Shown: positions 1-7,654, numbered from the stretch's first letter. The stretch: DNA of 46,894 nucleotides from Thermodesulfobacteriaceae bacterium UBA6232 (GCA_002441555.1 DJWK01000040.1:1-46894), one strand, 5' to 3'. Translations and numbers: made by a program. Notes: generated by a model from the letters alone, not told the origin.

Positions 1-459
1 TTGAAAAGGGCTTTATATCCCGCTTTGGTTCTTTCAAAGGAAAAGGGAATACCCCTTGAAATAAGGGAGGAGCTTAAAGAGATTAATTATGGAGACTGGA
101 CTGGAAGGCCAAGAGAGGAGGTATATAAAGAGCCTCTTTACTGGGAAAGACTTAAAAAGGATTATCTTTCTCCTCAAGGAGGGGAATCTTTAAGGGATTT
201 GAGGAGGCGGGCAAGAAGCTTTTGGGAATCCTTAAAACCTCTTGAAGAGGGAAATTATGCTATTTTTACCCACGGAGGATTTATAAGAGCTCTTCTCTGT
301 GAACTTTTGGGGCTTGAGAGTTCTCTTTTCTTTTCCTTTGAAGTTTATCACTTAAGGGCAGTTCTTATAACTCTTTTTGAAGACGGATTATTTGTAATCA
401 AAGGGCTCAACTTAAAACCAGGGGAAATCAAAGAACTTTTAGCAGCCTCTTACTGGTAA
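1..459 (+). CDS. Histidine phosphatase superfamily protein, 3' part only
   Basis: This is the C-terminal 152 residues of a phosphoglycerate-mutase-like (histidine phosphatase) protein; the gene runs in from the left edge. The visible part has the family motifs that follow the missing N-terminal RHG: the LKRA segment at the very start, an ELKEINYGDWTG segment that usually carries a catalytic acidic residue, and FTHGGFIRALL with the second catalytic histidine. The first codon here is TTG but aligns to an internal Leu, so it is not a start. Family members include alpha-ribazole phosphatase (CobC) and broad-specificity phosphatases; the substrate cannot be decided from this fragment. Confidence 0.85.
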   Translation: MKRALYPALVLSKEKGIPLEIREELKEINYGDWTGRPREEVYKEPLYWERLKKDYLSPQGGESLRDLRRRARSFWESLKPLEEGNYAIFTHGGFIRALLCELLGLESSLFFSFEVYHLRAVLITLFEDGLFVIKGLNLKPGEIKELLAASYW

Positions 460-551
460 TCAGAGAAATAAGGTCCTGAGAAAATTTATTCAGGCTGCGG
501 AAACAAGCTTTTTCTGTGTAGCCAATTTTAGAACATTTTTAAATTTTAATA

Positions 552-590
552 TTTTCATTTTTCAACAAAAGTTATATAATGTTGAAAAAT
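552..590 (+). promoter_or_regulatory. Promoter candidate with inverted-repeat operator upstream of tauE-like gene
   Basis: A TATAAT hexamer (575-580) lies 17 nt after TTTTCA (552-557), which matches the -35 consensus at four of six positions. The -10 box sits between the arms of a perfect 10-bp inverted repeat, ATTTTTCAAC (557-566) and GTTGAAAAAT (581-590), separated by 14 nt. A dimeric repressor bound there would cover the promoter core. The regulator is not identified. Confidence 0.5.
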
Positions 591-640
591 TTAGCTTATA
601 GAATAAATTTGATACTTTAAAATGTTTGGAGGGGGTGGTT

Positions 641-1591
641 ATGAAGTTTAAATTTTTCTGTCTGCTTTTAATTTTTTCTTTTTTGTTTCTTGAGTTGGGT
701 TTTGCTTCAGAGGTATCCTCTCAGATTATTGAGGGTGGCTCAAGTCTTCCCTGGTGGGCCTGGCCTCTTTTACTTTTCATTGTAACTTTTATTCTCGGAA
801 TTATTGCTGTGCTTGGAGGTGTTGGAGGTGGAGTTCTTTTTGTGCCCATTGTAGGGGGTTTTTTTCCTTTTAATTTGGACTTTGTGAGAGGTGCAGGTTT
901 ACTTGTTGCACTCTCTGGAGCGCTTGCCGCAGGTCCTGGTCTTCTAAGAAGGGGGCTTGCAGATTTGAGACTTACCATCCCTCTTGCGCTTATTGCCTCA
1001 ACGAGCGCAATTATTGGGGCTATGATTGGGCTTACCCTTCCCAAAAATGTAGTAAATACCCTTCTTGGTTTAACCATTCTTGGAATTGTGGTAATAATGC
1101 TTACTGCCAAAAAATCGGAATTTCCAGAGGTAAAAAAAGCGGATGCTCTTTCTCAGGCCTTGAAGATTTATGGAGTCTATTATGAGCCAACCACAGGAAA
1201 GGAAGTAGAATGGAAGGTTCACAGAACTCCAATTGCTCTTTTACTCTTTGTGGGTATTGGAATTATGGCAGGAATGTTTGGCCTCGGGGCTGGTTGGGCT
1301 AATGTGCCAGTTTTGAATCTCCTTATGGGGGTTCCTTTGAAAGTTGCTGTCTCAACCAGTAAATTTTTGCTTTCTATAACGGATACCTCAGCTGCCTGGA
1401 TTTATCTTAATAGCGGAGCCATCATTCCTATGATAGTTGTTCCTTCCATAATTGGGATTATGCTTGGCTCCATAGTAGGGGTTCGGATTCTTGCAGTTGC
1501 CAAACCTAAGATTATTCGCTGGGTGGTTATCGGGCTTCTTGCCTTTTCAGGTTTAAGAGCCCTACTTAAAGGCTTGGGAATCTGGGCTTAA
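641..1591 (+). CDS. TauE/SafE-family permease (sulfite/organosulfonate exporter type)
   Basis: This is a polytopic inner-membrane protein of 316 residues with the two-fold TauE/SafE architecture: a glycine-rich GVGGGVLFVPIVGG motif in the first half and the related FGLGAGWANVPVLNLLMG in the second. The N-terminus is a signal-anchor-like hydrophobic stretch, then about eight membrane segments. I chose ATG 641 because GGAGGGGG lies 5 nt upstream; an in-frame TTG at 626 would add five residues without a ribosome site. Family members export sulfite, sulfoacetate or other sulfur anions, or import sulfur compounds. The gene is followed 20 nt later by a small membrane-protein gene, and a second paralogue lies at 2195, so the three probably form one functional unit. 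Substrate is inference only. Confidence 0.85.
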   Translation: MKFKFFCLLLIFSFLFLELGFASEVSSQIIEGGSSLPWWAWPLLLFIVTFILGIIAVLGGVGGGVLFVPIVGGFFPFNLDFVRGAGLLVALSGALAAGPGLLRRGLADLRLTIPLALIASTSAIIGAMIGLTLPKNVVNTLLGLTILGIVVIMLTAKKSEFPEVKKADALSQALKIYGVYYEPTTGKEVEWKVHRTPIALLLFVGIGIMAGMFGLGAGWANVPVLNLLMGVPLKVAVSTSKFLLSITDTSAAWIYLNSGAIIPMIVVPSIIGIMLGSIVGVRILAVAKPKIIRWVVIGLLAFSGLRALLKGLGIWA

Positions 1592-1611
1592 ATCTATAAG
1601 GGGGTGTCACT

Positions 1612-2028
1612 ATGGCAAAAGAAATTAAACCTTCAGAAGAACAGCTTGCTTACGCCACTATACTTGATTGGGGTATGAAACTTGGTTTGGTTTTTATAAT
1701 TATCACTTTTGTAATTTACCTTTTTGGAATTCTTCCACCCTATATTCCCATTGAAGATCTACCAAGATACTGGAAATTAAATGTTCATAAATATCTCGAA
1801 GCAACAGGAATTCAAGCTGGTTGGGCTTGGTTAAAATTGATTTCCAAGGGAGAGTTTTTAAACTTTTTGTCTATTGCTTTTTTGGGAGCTCTAACCATAA
1901 TTTGTTATATAAGGATTTTACCCATCTTTATTAAGAAAAAGGATATTCCCTATACCATTCTTACCTTGGTTCAGATTTTAATCCTTTTACTTGCTGCATC
2001 AGGATTTCTTAAAGTAGGGGCTCACTAA
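1612..2028 (+). CDS. Small integral membrane protein, DUF1634-like, partner of TauE permease
   Basis: The product has 138 residues with about three membrane spans (roughly 20-42, 80-100 and 112-135). The C-terminal pattern (hydrophobic span, short basic-acidic loop KKKDIP, then a Leu/Ile-rich span) resembles the DUF1634 family, whose members are often coded next to TauE/SafE permeases. The family match is from memory of its pattern, not a search. GGGGG 7 nt before ATG supports the start. It is co-directional with and 20 nt behind the permease gene and ends just before a strong terminator hairpin, so the two genes form a short operon. It has no catalytic motif; a permease accessory subunit is the simplest guess. 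Confidence 0.6.
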   Translation: MAKEIKPSEEQLAYATILDWGMKLGLVFIIITFVIYLFGILPPYIPIEDLPRYWKLNVHKYLEATGIQAGWAWLKLISKGEFLNFLSIAFLGALTIICYIRILPIFIKKKDIPYTILTLVQILILLLAASGFLKVGAH

Positions 2029-2036
2029 TTTTTTCT

Positions 2037-2078
2037 GTTCCTTTAGGGACAAAATTGTCCCTAAAGGAACATCTTTTT
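2037..2078 (+). terminator. Strong rho-independent terminator
   Basis: A perfect 16-bp inverted repeat (2037-2052 with 2055-2070, AA loop) begins GTTCCTTTAGGGACAA and is followed by ATCTTTTT. It closes the permease/DUF1634-like operon and isolates it from the second permease gene. Confidence 0.85.
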
Positions 2079-2194
2079 AAAATCACCTTTTTCAACTCTC
2101 TCCAAAATTTCTTTTTTTTCAAAGAGATATTTAAAATAAAATTAGGCATTTTTTTTGCTTATTTCCTTCAAAAAATTTAAAAGGAGGTGTTTTT

Positions 2195-3454
2195 ATGAAA
2201 AGGTATTTTAAATTCTTAAAAAAACTTAAACCCTTAGTGCTTTCTCTCTTTTTGGTTTTTTCTTTTTTGTGGATTTACTGGTTAAGCACAGCCCCTATTT
2301 CAGCACAGGAACCACCCTCGGCCAACGAAACACCTCAAGCTGTTGCAACAGCGCAACCGGTGGTTGCTGATCCAACCTTTGGACTGCCTGGAAAACTAGG
2401 AGAGCTTATTGCAAAAACTCCCCTTTGCACAGAAGAACTTAAAAAGGGGTGTATAGATCCCAATGCCCCAAAGGGTTATTTTGGTATTCCCGGGGCGCCC
2501 AAGCCTAATTTAATTGTAGCTTTTCTATGGGCTATTTGGGTTGGCTGGATTTTCTCAACTATTGGAGCCTTTGGCGGAATTATGGCAGGTGTTGGACATA
2601 TAACCATCTTTGGACTCGGAAAGTATGCAAGGTCCTTCAAAGAAACCAATCCAGCCTTAAATAAATTTCTCACAGACAACATTCGTGTATCCAATATGTT
2701 TTTAGTGGGTTTGAGTTCTTTAATTTCAACTATTAATTACTGGCGTATGAAAAGGCTTGTTTGGCCTCTATCTTTAGCTTTGGTTATAGGTGCCGTTGGA
2801 GGAGCCTATCTGATTGCTACCCTTACAGCTGGTAAGGTTACCTTTAAGCAGTATGTGGGATGGTTCGGTTTAGCTGTCTTTGTAATAGCAGGTTTTATGT
2901 GGTATGGAACTACCGAAAGGGCAAAAGCTAAGAGAAAAGCCGCTGCTGAAGCTGCTAAGAAATTTGAAGAAGCAACTAAGAAGAAAGAGGGTTATGAAGG
3001 TGTAAAGATAATAAAATTCAGTTTAACTGAATGTGTCTTTACCTTTATGGGAGTTGAATTTAAATTTAATCCTATCCTTGCCGTTATAGGTGGTTTTGTG
3101 ATAGCTATGATTTCAGTATTCCTCGGACTCGGGGGAGGATTTTTACTGGTGCCTTTTATGACAGATGTGGTTAAATTGCCCATGTTTATAGTAGCTGGAA
3201 CCTCTGCATTAGTAGTTTTTGTGCAGATGCTTGTAGGTATTTTATCTTATATGGCAAAGGGTGTTATGGTTTACTGGCAATTCATTGGAATTGAACTTCT
3301 CGGTATTTTTGTTGGGTCAATGATTGGTCCAAGAACCCAGAAATATATTCCTGATGTGTGGTTAAAACGTCTTTTCGTGCTTCTTGCTATTTATGTAGGG
3401 TTGCGGTATACTTCTTTAGGATTCCTTGGAAAAAGTATTGTTCCTCCCTATTAA
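2195..3454 (+). CDS. Second TauE/SafE-family permease, with extracytoplasmic N-terminal extension
   Basis: The 419-residue product is a larger paralogue of the protein at 641. It starts with a basic, hydrophobic signal segment ending in PISA before a Pro/Ala/Gln-rich stretch of about 60 residues likely outside the membrane. Membrane spans carry FSTIGAFGGIMAGVGH and, in the second half, SVFLGLGGGFLLVPFMTD, the family's glycine-rich signatures. Between the halves is an Ala/Lys/Glu-rich soluble linker (about residues 245-270). AAGGAGG upstream of ATG 2195 is a strong ribosome site. The gene stands alone between two terminators, so it has its own promoter; a TAAAAT at 2132-2137 is a weak candidate. 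Sulfur-anion transport is inferred from the family. Confidence 0.82.
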   Translation: MKRYFKFLKKLKPLVLSLFLVFSFLWIYWLSTAPISAQEPPSANETPQAVATAQPVVADPTFGLPGKLGELIAKTPLCTEELKKGCIDPNAPKGYFGIPGAPKPNLIVAFLWAIWVGWIFSTIGAFGGIMAGVGHITIFGLGKYARSFKETNPALNKFLTDNIRVSNMFLVGLSSLISTINYWRMKRLVWPLSLALVIGAVGGAYLIATLTAGKVTFKQYVGWFGLAVFVIAGFMWYGTTERAKAKRKAAAEAAKKFEEATKKKEGYEGVKIIKFSLTECVFTFMGVEFKFNPILAVIGGFVIAMISVFLGLGGGFLLVPFMTDVVKLPMFIVAGTSALVVFVQMLVGILSYMAKGVMVYWQFIGIELLGIFVGSMIGPRTQKYIPDVWLKRLFVLLAIYVGLRYTSLGFLGKSIVPPY

Positions 3455-3483
3455 AGATTAGATTTTATCTGATATAATTAGTT

Positions 3484-3520
3484 AATAACCCCTGGGTATC
3501 CCCCAGGGGTTATTTATTGT
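3484..3520 (+). terminator. Rho-independent terminator
   Basis: The inverted repeat AATAACCCCTGGG (3484-3496) pairs with CCCAGGGGTTATT (3502-3514) across a 5-nt loop and is followed by a T-rich tail. It closes the second permease gene. Confidence 0.8.
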
Positions 3521-3530
3521 AGGAAAAAAT

Positions 3531-4205
3531 ATGTTTGAAACCTTAGAAGCCTATTATTTCAAATTTCTCCTTTTTTTAGACAAGGTTTTTATTTTACCCT
3601 ATCAATTGTTTTATAAGCTTTTAAAAAATTCGGTTCTCGCTTATTTTTTAGGAACCTTCCTTCTTGCCCTTTCTTCTATCATGCTTGGTAAGCTTCTTTT
3701 GGGAGTTATTTACTATGTCAATCGCAATTATATAAAGTCTCTAACTGAAGAACTCGTTAAGTGGTATAATCTTTCTGTTGAGGCCTTGGAGAGGGGAGAT
3801 ACAGAGAGGTTCCATCTTTTTAATAACGAAGCCAATGAATATTTTGGAAAGCTCTTTTTTTTCAGTATTGCCCAGTCAGCAAGTCTTTTAATTTTTATTC
3901 CTTTTATTTTGTTTTTTCTTCAATTTAGATTTGGTGAAGTTGAATTTCCTCTTCCTTGGCTTTCCTTAAAAGCCAATTATTTTGCAACCTTTCTTTTGTG
4001 TTATTTATTAGCCTGGATCCTTTTTAAAAGGGTTTCTCCCTTGATTCCCCTTTATAAAAAAATAGATCAGTATATTGAAATTTGTAATTCCGTTCAAAGG
4101 GAAATGAAGAGTATGGCTGAAGTTTTGAAAAGAAAGATGGAGGCCCTGAAAGAGCAAAGTCAAGATGAGAATAAATCTTTGAAAAAGGATGAATCTGCAT
4201 TATAA
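3531..4205 (+). CDS. Unassigned membrane protein, possibly EMC3/TMCO1-like (DUF106)
   Basis: I do not recognise this 224-residue protein with certainty. It shows a first membrane span (about 33-62), a polar helix with charged residues (about 65-105), a second span (about 107-132), a third (about 145-165), and a basic/acidic coiled C-terminus (175-224) ending in KKDESAL. A span, a charged helix containing an ERGD-type turn with Asn-rich helix, then a span with an FIPF motif is reminiscent of DUF106/EMC3-TMCO1 members of the YidC/Oxa1 superfamily, but I cannot confirm this. It lies 10 nt before the SRP RNA gene on the same strand, which would fit an insertase-like role. No clear Shine-Dalgarno: only AGGAAAA is seen before ATG 3531. 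Confidence 0.55.
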   Translation: MFETLEAYYFKFLLFLDKVFILPYQLFYKLLKNSVLAYFLGTFLLALSSIMLGKLLLGVIYYVNRNYIKSLTEELVKWYNLSVEALERGDTERFHLFNNEANEYFGKLFFFSIAQSASLLIFIPFILFFLQFRFGEVEFPLPWLSLKANYFATFLLCYLLAWILFKRVSPLIPLYKKIDQYIEICNSVQREMKSMAEVLKRKMEALKEQSQDENKSLKKDESAL

Positions 4206-4215
4206 TTCTTTTTAA

Positions 4216-4317
4216 GGCTATTGGGGGCCTGTGCGACGGATCCCGGTGAACCCCGCCAGGCCCGAAAGGGAGCAACGGTAGCCGGGCTCTCCGGGTGCCG
4301 CAGGTTCCCCAATAGCC
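4216..4317 (+). ncRNA. ffs: Signal recognition particle RNA (4.5S type)
   Basis: The 102-nt sequence folds as one long hairpin: GGCTATTGGGG at the 5' end pairs with CCCCAATAGCC at the 3' end. The apex holds the conserved domain IV signature, CCAGGCCCGAAAGGGAGCA, with a GAAA tetraloop and the CAGG/AGCA symmetric internal loop that binds Ffh. There is no Alu domain, so it is the short Gram-negative type. It binds Ffh to form the signal recognition particle that targets nascent membrane proteins. The spurious reading frames over this locus are artefacts. Confidence 0.95.
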
Positions 4318-4337
4318 CCTTTATAAAATTTAAAAAA

Positions 4338-4431
4338 GGAGGCGTGAGGGGGCTGGTGCCCCTCCCGGGCTTCAAACCCGGTGCACCCCCAAAAAGGGGT
4401 GGGTGGGTTCAATTCCCATACGCCTCCGCCA
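4338..4431 (+). tRNA. selC: tRNA-Sec (anticodon UCA)
   Basis: This 94-nt tRNA has an 8-bp acceptor stem (GGAGGCGT with ACGCCTCC), a discriminator G and encoded CCA (4429-4431). The anticodon loop is CTTCAAA with anticodon TCA at 4372-4374. The D stem is extended and GC-rich (AGGGG with CCCCT), the variable arm is long (CACCCC and GGGGTG around CAAAAA), and the T arm is TGGG TTCAATT CCCA. These are the marks of bacterial tRNA-Sec, which reads UGA as selenocysteine with SelB and a SECIS hairpin. It lies 20 nt after the SRP RNA, so the two may be co-transcribed. A matching UGA-containing gene is at 14744-16447. Confidence 0.96.
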
Positions 4432-4447
4432 ATTAATTTAATAAAGG

Positions 4448-5914
4448 ATGAATTCCTTTATTTATAAGAAACTCCCTCCTTTAAAAGTCTCAATAAAAAA
4501 AATTTTTTACCTTCTAAACCTTGGGTTTCTTTTCCTTCTTTTAATGATCTGCCCTCTTTATGCCCTTATTTCCCTTGAAGAGGAGGAAAAAATTGGAAAA
4601 GAAGTGCTTCAAGAGGTCTCTAAAAATTTAACTTTGATAAATGATCCTGAGGCTATAGCCTATGTTAATCTTCTTGGAGAAACCCTTGCAAGAAGGGGTA
4701 TCACTTTTTCTCCTTTTAAGTTTCGTTTTTATATTATAAAAGATAAAACCTTTAATGCCTTTTCTGTTCCCGGGGGATATATCTTTCTAAATACAGGGCT
4801 TTTTGATTTTCTTGAAAGTGAAGATGAGCTTGCAGGAATTATGGCTCACGAAATGAGTCATAACTTAGCAAGACATGTGGCCAAAAGAATAGAAAACATA
4901 AAGAGAATGCAGATAGCAACCACTGCTGCCACCCTTGCTGCTATATTTCTTGGAGGAGGAGAAGCAGGGCAAATTGTGGGAATTACAGGAACTGCTTTAG
5001 CCCAAACCAAGCTTCTTGCATACAGCCGTATGGACGAAGAAGAGGCAGACCGCATGGGTTTTGAAATTGTTACAAAAGCGGGATTTAATCCTGAGGCTAT
5101 GGTAAGAATTTTTCAAAAACTCTCAAGGGAAAGCACCTTTTCCATTGAACTTAATTACCGCTATCTTCTCACTCACCCCTTACCTCCAGAGAGAATGAAC
5201 TATCTTCAAAACTTGTCAGAAAAGCTTATTCCTTACAGCAAAGGCGATACCTATGCTTTGTCCAATGATCCCGTATACTTTAAGAGATTGAAAAAAAGAA
5301 TTATAGCCTATGAGGAAGAACCTTCGGATTTGATTTTAACTCTGAAAAACAGGCTTTCTGAGGATAGGGACCCATGGCTCAAATATGAGTTAGCTCTTGC
5401 CCTTATGCAGGGAAGATTTTTCGTTGAAGCCGAAAATTATATGAAAGAGGCCATCACTGAACTTCCTCCCAAACCCTATTTTGAGCTTGATCTTGCTGAG
5501 CTTTATTATCAGAGGGGTTTATATGATAAAGCAAGAAATATTCTTAAGAGATTAGAATTTACAGGTGAGGGCCTTGCCAAAATCCTTGAATTAAAAAGAA
5601 AATATCTTCTTGCAAGAGCTCTTTCTGAATTGGGAGATCTTAAGGGAAGTTATTCCCTTTTCAAGGAACTTGAGGAGGAAAATCTTTTAAGACAGGACCC
5701 ATATTTTTACTATTACTTTGGCTTGCTCTGTGCAAGGCTTGATAATCTTGGAGAGTCCCATTTTTATTTTGGTAAATATTATGAAAATAGGGGAGACTTT
5801 AAGACTGCCCTTTATCATTATAAAAAATCCCTTCCCTTTTTGAAAAAAAACTCTAAAATGTATTTAGAGGCAAAGAGCAAGGTAGAGGCAGGTGAAAAAG
5901 GGGCTCGTAACTAA
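4448..5914 (+). CDS. M48-family metalloprotease with C-terminal TPR-like repeats (BepA/YfgC type)
   Basis: The 488-residue protein has an N-terminal signal/anchor (about 18-40, followed by ISLEEEEKIG), an M48 peptidase domain (about 45-270) and a helical-repeat region (about 300-480). Zinc ligands are visible as HEMSH (H134, E135, H138) with the downstream DEEEAD segment near residue 198 supplying the third ligand. The arrangement matches BepA-type proteases that assemble or degrade outer-membrane proteins such as LptD in the periplasm; that role is inferred from the family. AGG abuts ATG 4448 too closely for a good ribosome site, so initiation may be weak or the start slightly different. The next gene overlaps its 3' end by 23 nt. 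Confidence 0.88.
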   Translation: MNSFIYKKLPPLKVSIKKIFYLLNLGFLFLLLMICPLYALISLEEEEKIGKEVLQEVSKNLTLINDPEAIAYVNLLGETLARRGITFSPFKFRFYIIKDKTFNAFSVPGGYIFLNTGLFDFLESEDELAGIMAHEMSHNLARHVAKRIENIKRMQIATTAATLAAIFLGGGEAGQIVGITGTALAQTKLLAYSRMDEEEADRMGFEIVTKAGFNPEAMVRIFQKLSRESTFSIELNYRYLLTHPLPPERMNYLQNLSEKLIPYSKGDTYALSNDPVYFKRLKKRIIAYEEEPSDLILTLKNRLSEDRDPWLKYELALALMQGRFFVEAENYMKEAITELPPKPYFELDLAELYYQRGLYDKARNILKRLEFTGEGLAKILELKRKYLLARALSELGDLKGSYSLFKELEEENLLRQDPYFYYYFGLLCARLDNLGESHFYFGKYYENRGDFKTALYHYKKSLPFLKKNSKMYLEAKSKVEAGEKGARN

Positions 5915-6458
5915 AACATTCTTTAATCTTTTCTTCTTTGTCTTATTTTTAATAATAGGATATACTTTAAGTCTTGGTGGGGGTAAAAAGATGAAGATAT
6001 ATTCACCAACCATCCCTGATAAAGGAAGAATACCATTACAATATGTTATGCCTGGGGCAGGCGGAAAAAATATTTCTCCTCCTCTTAAGTGGGAAGGTGT
6101 TCCTGAAGGAACAAAATCCCTTGTCCTTGTTTGTGTGGATATTCATCCCATTGCAAGAAATTGGATTCACTGGATTGTGATAAATATCCCGCAAGAGGTA
6201 AAGGAATTCAAAGAGGGGGCCTCTTTAAAGGAGATAAAGGATCCAGCTAAAGAGCTTGAAAATACTTATGGATTTAAAGGCTGGGGTGGCCCTCAACCTC
6301 CTCCAGGAACAGGGGATCATCCCTATGTTTTTAAACTCTTTGCCTTGAAGGTTCCTGAGATAAAACTTTCTCAAAGACCCACTTATGAAGAGATTTTAAA
6401 AGCGGTAAAACCCCATTTAATAGCTGAGGCAGAATTTACAGGATACTTTGGAAGATAG
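5892..6458 (+). CDS. YbhB/YbcL-family (PEBP, Raf-kinase-inhibitor-like) protein
   Basis: The 188-residue form has the phosphatidylethanolamine-binding fold signatures: GKNISPPLKWEGVPEGTKS, a WIHWIVINIP segment, and the GWGGPQPPPGTGDHPYVFKLFAL block with the conserved Gly-Pro and His. A GTG at 5892 gives a hydrophobic N-terminus (about residues 10-28) that looks like a true signal peptide, as in periplasmic YbcL. ATG 5991, with GGTGGGGGT upstream, would give a cytosolic form of about 155 residues starting where YbhB starts. I favour the longer form because a chance signal sequence is unlikely. It overlaps the protease gene by 23 nt. Bacterial members have no firm biochemical role. Confidence 0.85.
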   Translation: MKKGLVTKTFFNLFFFVLFLIIGYTLSLGGGKKMKIYSPTIPDKGRIPLQYVMPGAGGKNISPPLKWEGVPEGTKSLVLVCVDIHPIARNWIHWIVINIPQEVKEFKEGASLKEIKDPAKELENTYGFKGWGGPQPPPGTGDHPYVFKLFALKVPEIKLSQRPTYEEILKAVKPHLIAEAEFTGYFGR

Positions 6459-6466
6459 GAGGACTG

Positions 6467-6733
6467 ATGGAAAAGGGAGTTTCTCAGGTTAAAACTCATA
6501 AAATAAGAATAAGAAAACCCTTTATTCTTCCAAGAAAGGAAAAAATAGTTTGCCCCTTTTGCGGAAATAGTGAGGAATTTTATGAAATCGTTGAAAATGC
6601 TACCTTTTATATTTATTATATGCAGACTGAAAATGGAAACCTTGAGCCTCTTGAGGAAGAGGCAGAAGTGCTTGGTCCGGTTAGATTTTTCTGCGGAGTC
6701 TGCCATTCTGATATCACACACCTAAAAAAATAA
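6467..6733 (+). CDS. Small zinc-ribbon protein of unknown function
   Basis: The 88-residue product has two Cys pairs, CPFC (about residues 29-32) and CGVC (about 76-79), which would form one zinc ribbon. The spacer is acidic (EPLEEEAEV) and aromatic (FYIYYMQ). AGGAGG 5 nt before ATG 6467 is a strong ribosome site. The gene sits 8 nt behind the PEBP gene, and its stop codon directly abuts the ATG of the ATP-grasp gene, so the three are almost surely co-expressed. I do not recognise a named family. Confidence 0.7.
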   Translation: MEKGVSQVKTHKIRIRKPFILPRKEKIVCPFCGNSEEFYEIVENATFYIYYMQTENGNLEPLEEEAEVLGPVRFFCGVCHSDITHLKK

Positions 6734-7519
6734 ATGCCTCCCTTTTATGTTGTAACCTCTTACCAAGCCCTTCTTAAGCACTTTCATTTACTTAAAAAAG
6801 GAGACTTGATATTAACCAGAATCCCTATAAGAGAGGATAACTTTCACCTCATTTTGGATTTAAGAGAAAGGGAGGTTATCTCTTATCCCTCTTTTCTTTC
6901 CCAGATTTTGAGTCATTCAAAGGTGGCTCAGGCCGAGATTCTTAAAGAGTTTATGTTGCCCCATACCTATGTAATCAAAAACAAAGTTAGGCTCCTTGAG
7001 GTGATGGAAAATCTTTCTCCTTACAAAGGTTTTATCACAAAACAGGCTTTTGCTAACTGCGGGCTTGGAGTTTTTTTCTGGAGGGATATTGAAGAAATCT
7101 TCAGATCCGCTGGAACAGAGCTTTTACCCTTTCCCTTTGTCTTGCAGCCCTTTTTTGAGAATTGGAGGGACATAAGGGTTATTATTCTTGGTGATGTTTA
7201 TTGTGAGGCCTATTTAAGGGAAAATCCGAAAAATTTTAGACAAAATCTCTTTTTTGGCGGGGAGGCAAAGCCTTATAACCTCAGTGAGAAGGAACTATCT
7301 TTTTGTAAGGCAGTAATGGAAAGAGGAGGTTTTCCCTATGCTCATCTTGATCTTGCCTATGTTGATGGGGAGGGCCCCTTTTTATCGGAAATAAATCTTA
7401 AAGGCGGAATTAAAGGTGCTAAAATTAAAACTGATGAATACGAAAGAGTTCTTAAGAACTTAAAGGAACAATTTTTTGAGAACTGGAAGAAGACTCACTA
7501 TCCCTACGAACTTCTTTAG
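6734..7519 (+). CDS. ATP-grasp protein, RimK/glutathione-synthase-like
   Basis: The 261-residue protein shows late ATP-grasp features: FITKQAFANCGLGVF (equivalent of the Lys-containing phosphate loop), NWRDIRVIILGD, a RQNLFFGGEAKP segment like the basic loop of RimK, HLDLAYVDGEG and SEINLKGGIKG with the metal-binding Glu-x-Asn. The N-terminal domain is short. Such enzymes ligate a carboxylate to an amine through an acylphosphate; the substrate is not predictable. The ATG follows the zinc-ribbon stop with no gap. A minor point is that the usual EVNxxPG reads EINLKGG, lacking the proline. Confidence 0.78.
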   Translation: MPPFYVVTSYQALLKHFHLLKKGDLILTRIPIREDNFHLILDLREREVISYPSFLSQILSHSKVAQAEILKEFMLPHTYVIKNKVRLLEVMENLSPYKGFITKQAFANCGLGVFFWRDIEEIFRSAGTELLPFPFVLQPFFENWRDIRVIILGDVYCEAYLRENPKNFRQNLFFGGEAKPYNLSEKELSFCKAVMERGGFPYAHLDLAYVDGEGPFLSEINLKGGIKGAKIKTDEYERVLKNLKEQFFENWKKTHYPYELL

Positions 7520-7654
7520 GTCAAATTTTGCGTGTAATCTTCTCTTGTTAAAAGGGAGGGGCGACAAGTATGCTTCCCAACACCAATATAATAAGTCTTT
7601 AGTTCTCTTAAAAGGGCCTAAGGAGCGAGAAGTCCATTAATTTAGGGGAGAAAG

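Noticed and set aside
458..540. Terminator after the histidine phosphatase gene (CCTGA/TCAGG)
   Set aside because: The stem is only 5 bp with a 10-nt loop and no T-run directly after it.
721..1110. Long minus-strand frame opposite the first TauE/SafE gene
   Set aside because: It is the reverse of a gene with strong family motifs and has no ribosome site.
4024..4436. Small reading frames on both strands over 4216-4431
   Set aside because: They overlap the SRP RNA and tRNA-Sec, whose structures explain the sequence and its higher GC.
7520..7654. Shared terminator between the convergent ATP-grasp and glycosyltransferase genes
   Set aside because: Only short imperfect inverted repeats are present, without a clear T-tract on either strand.
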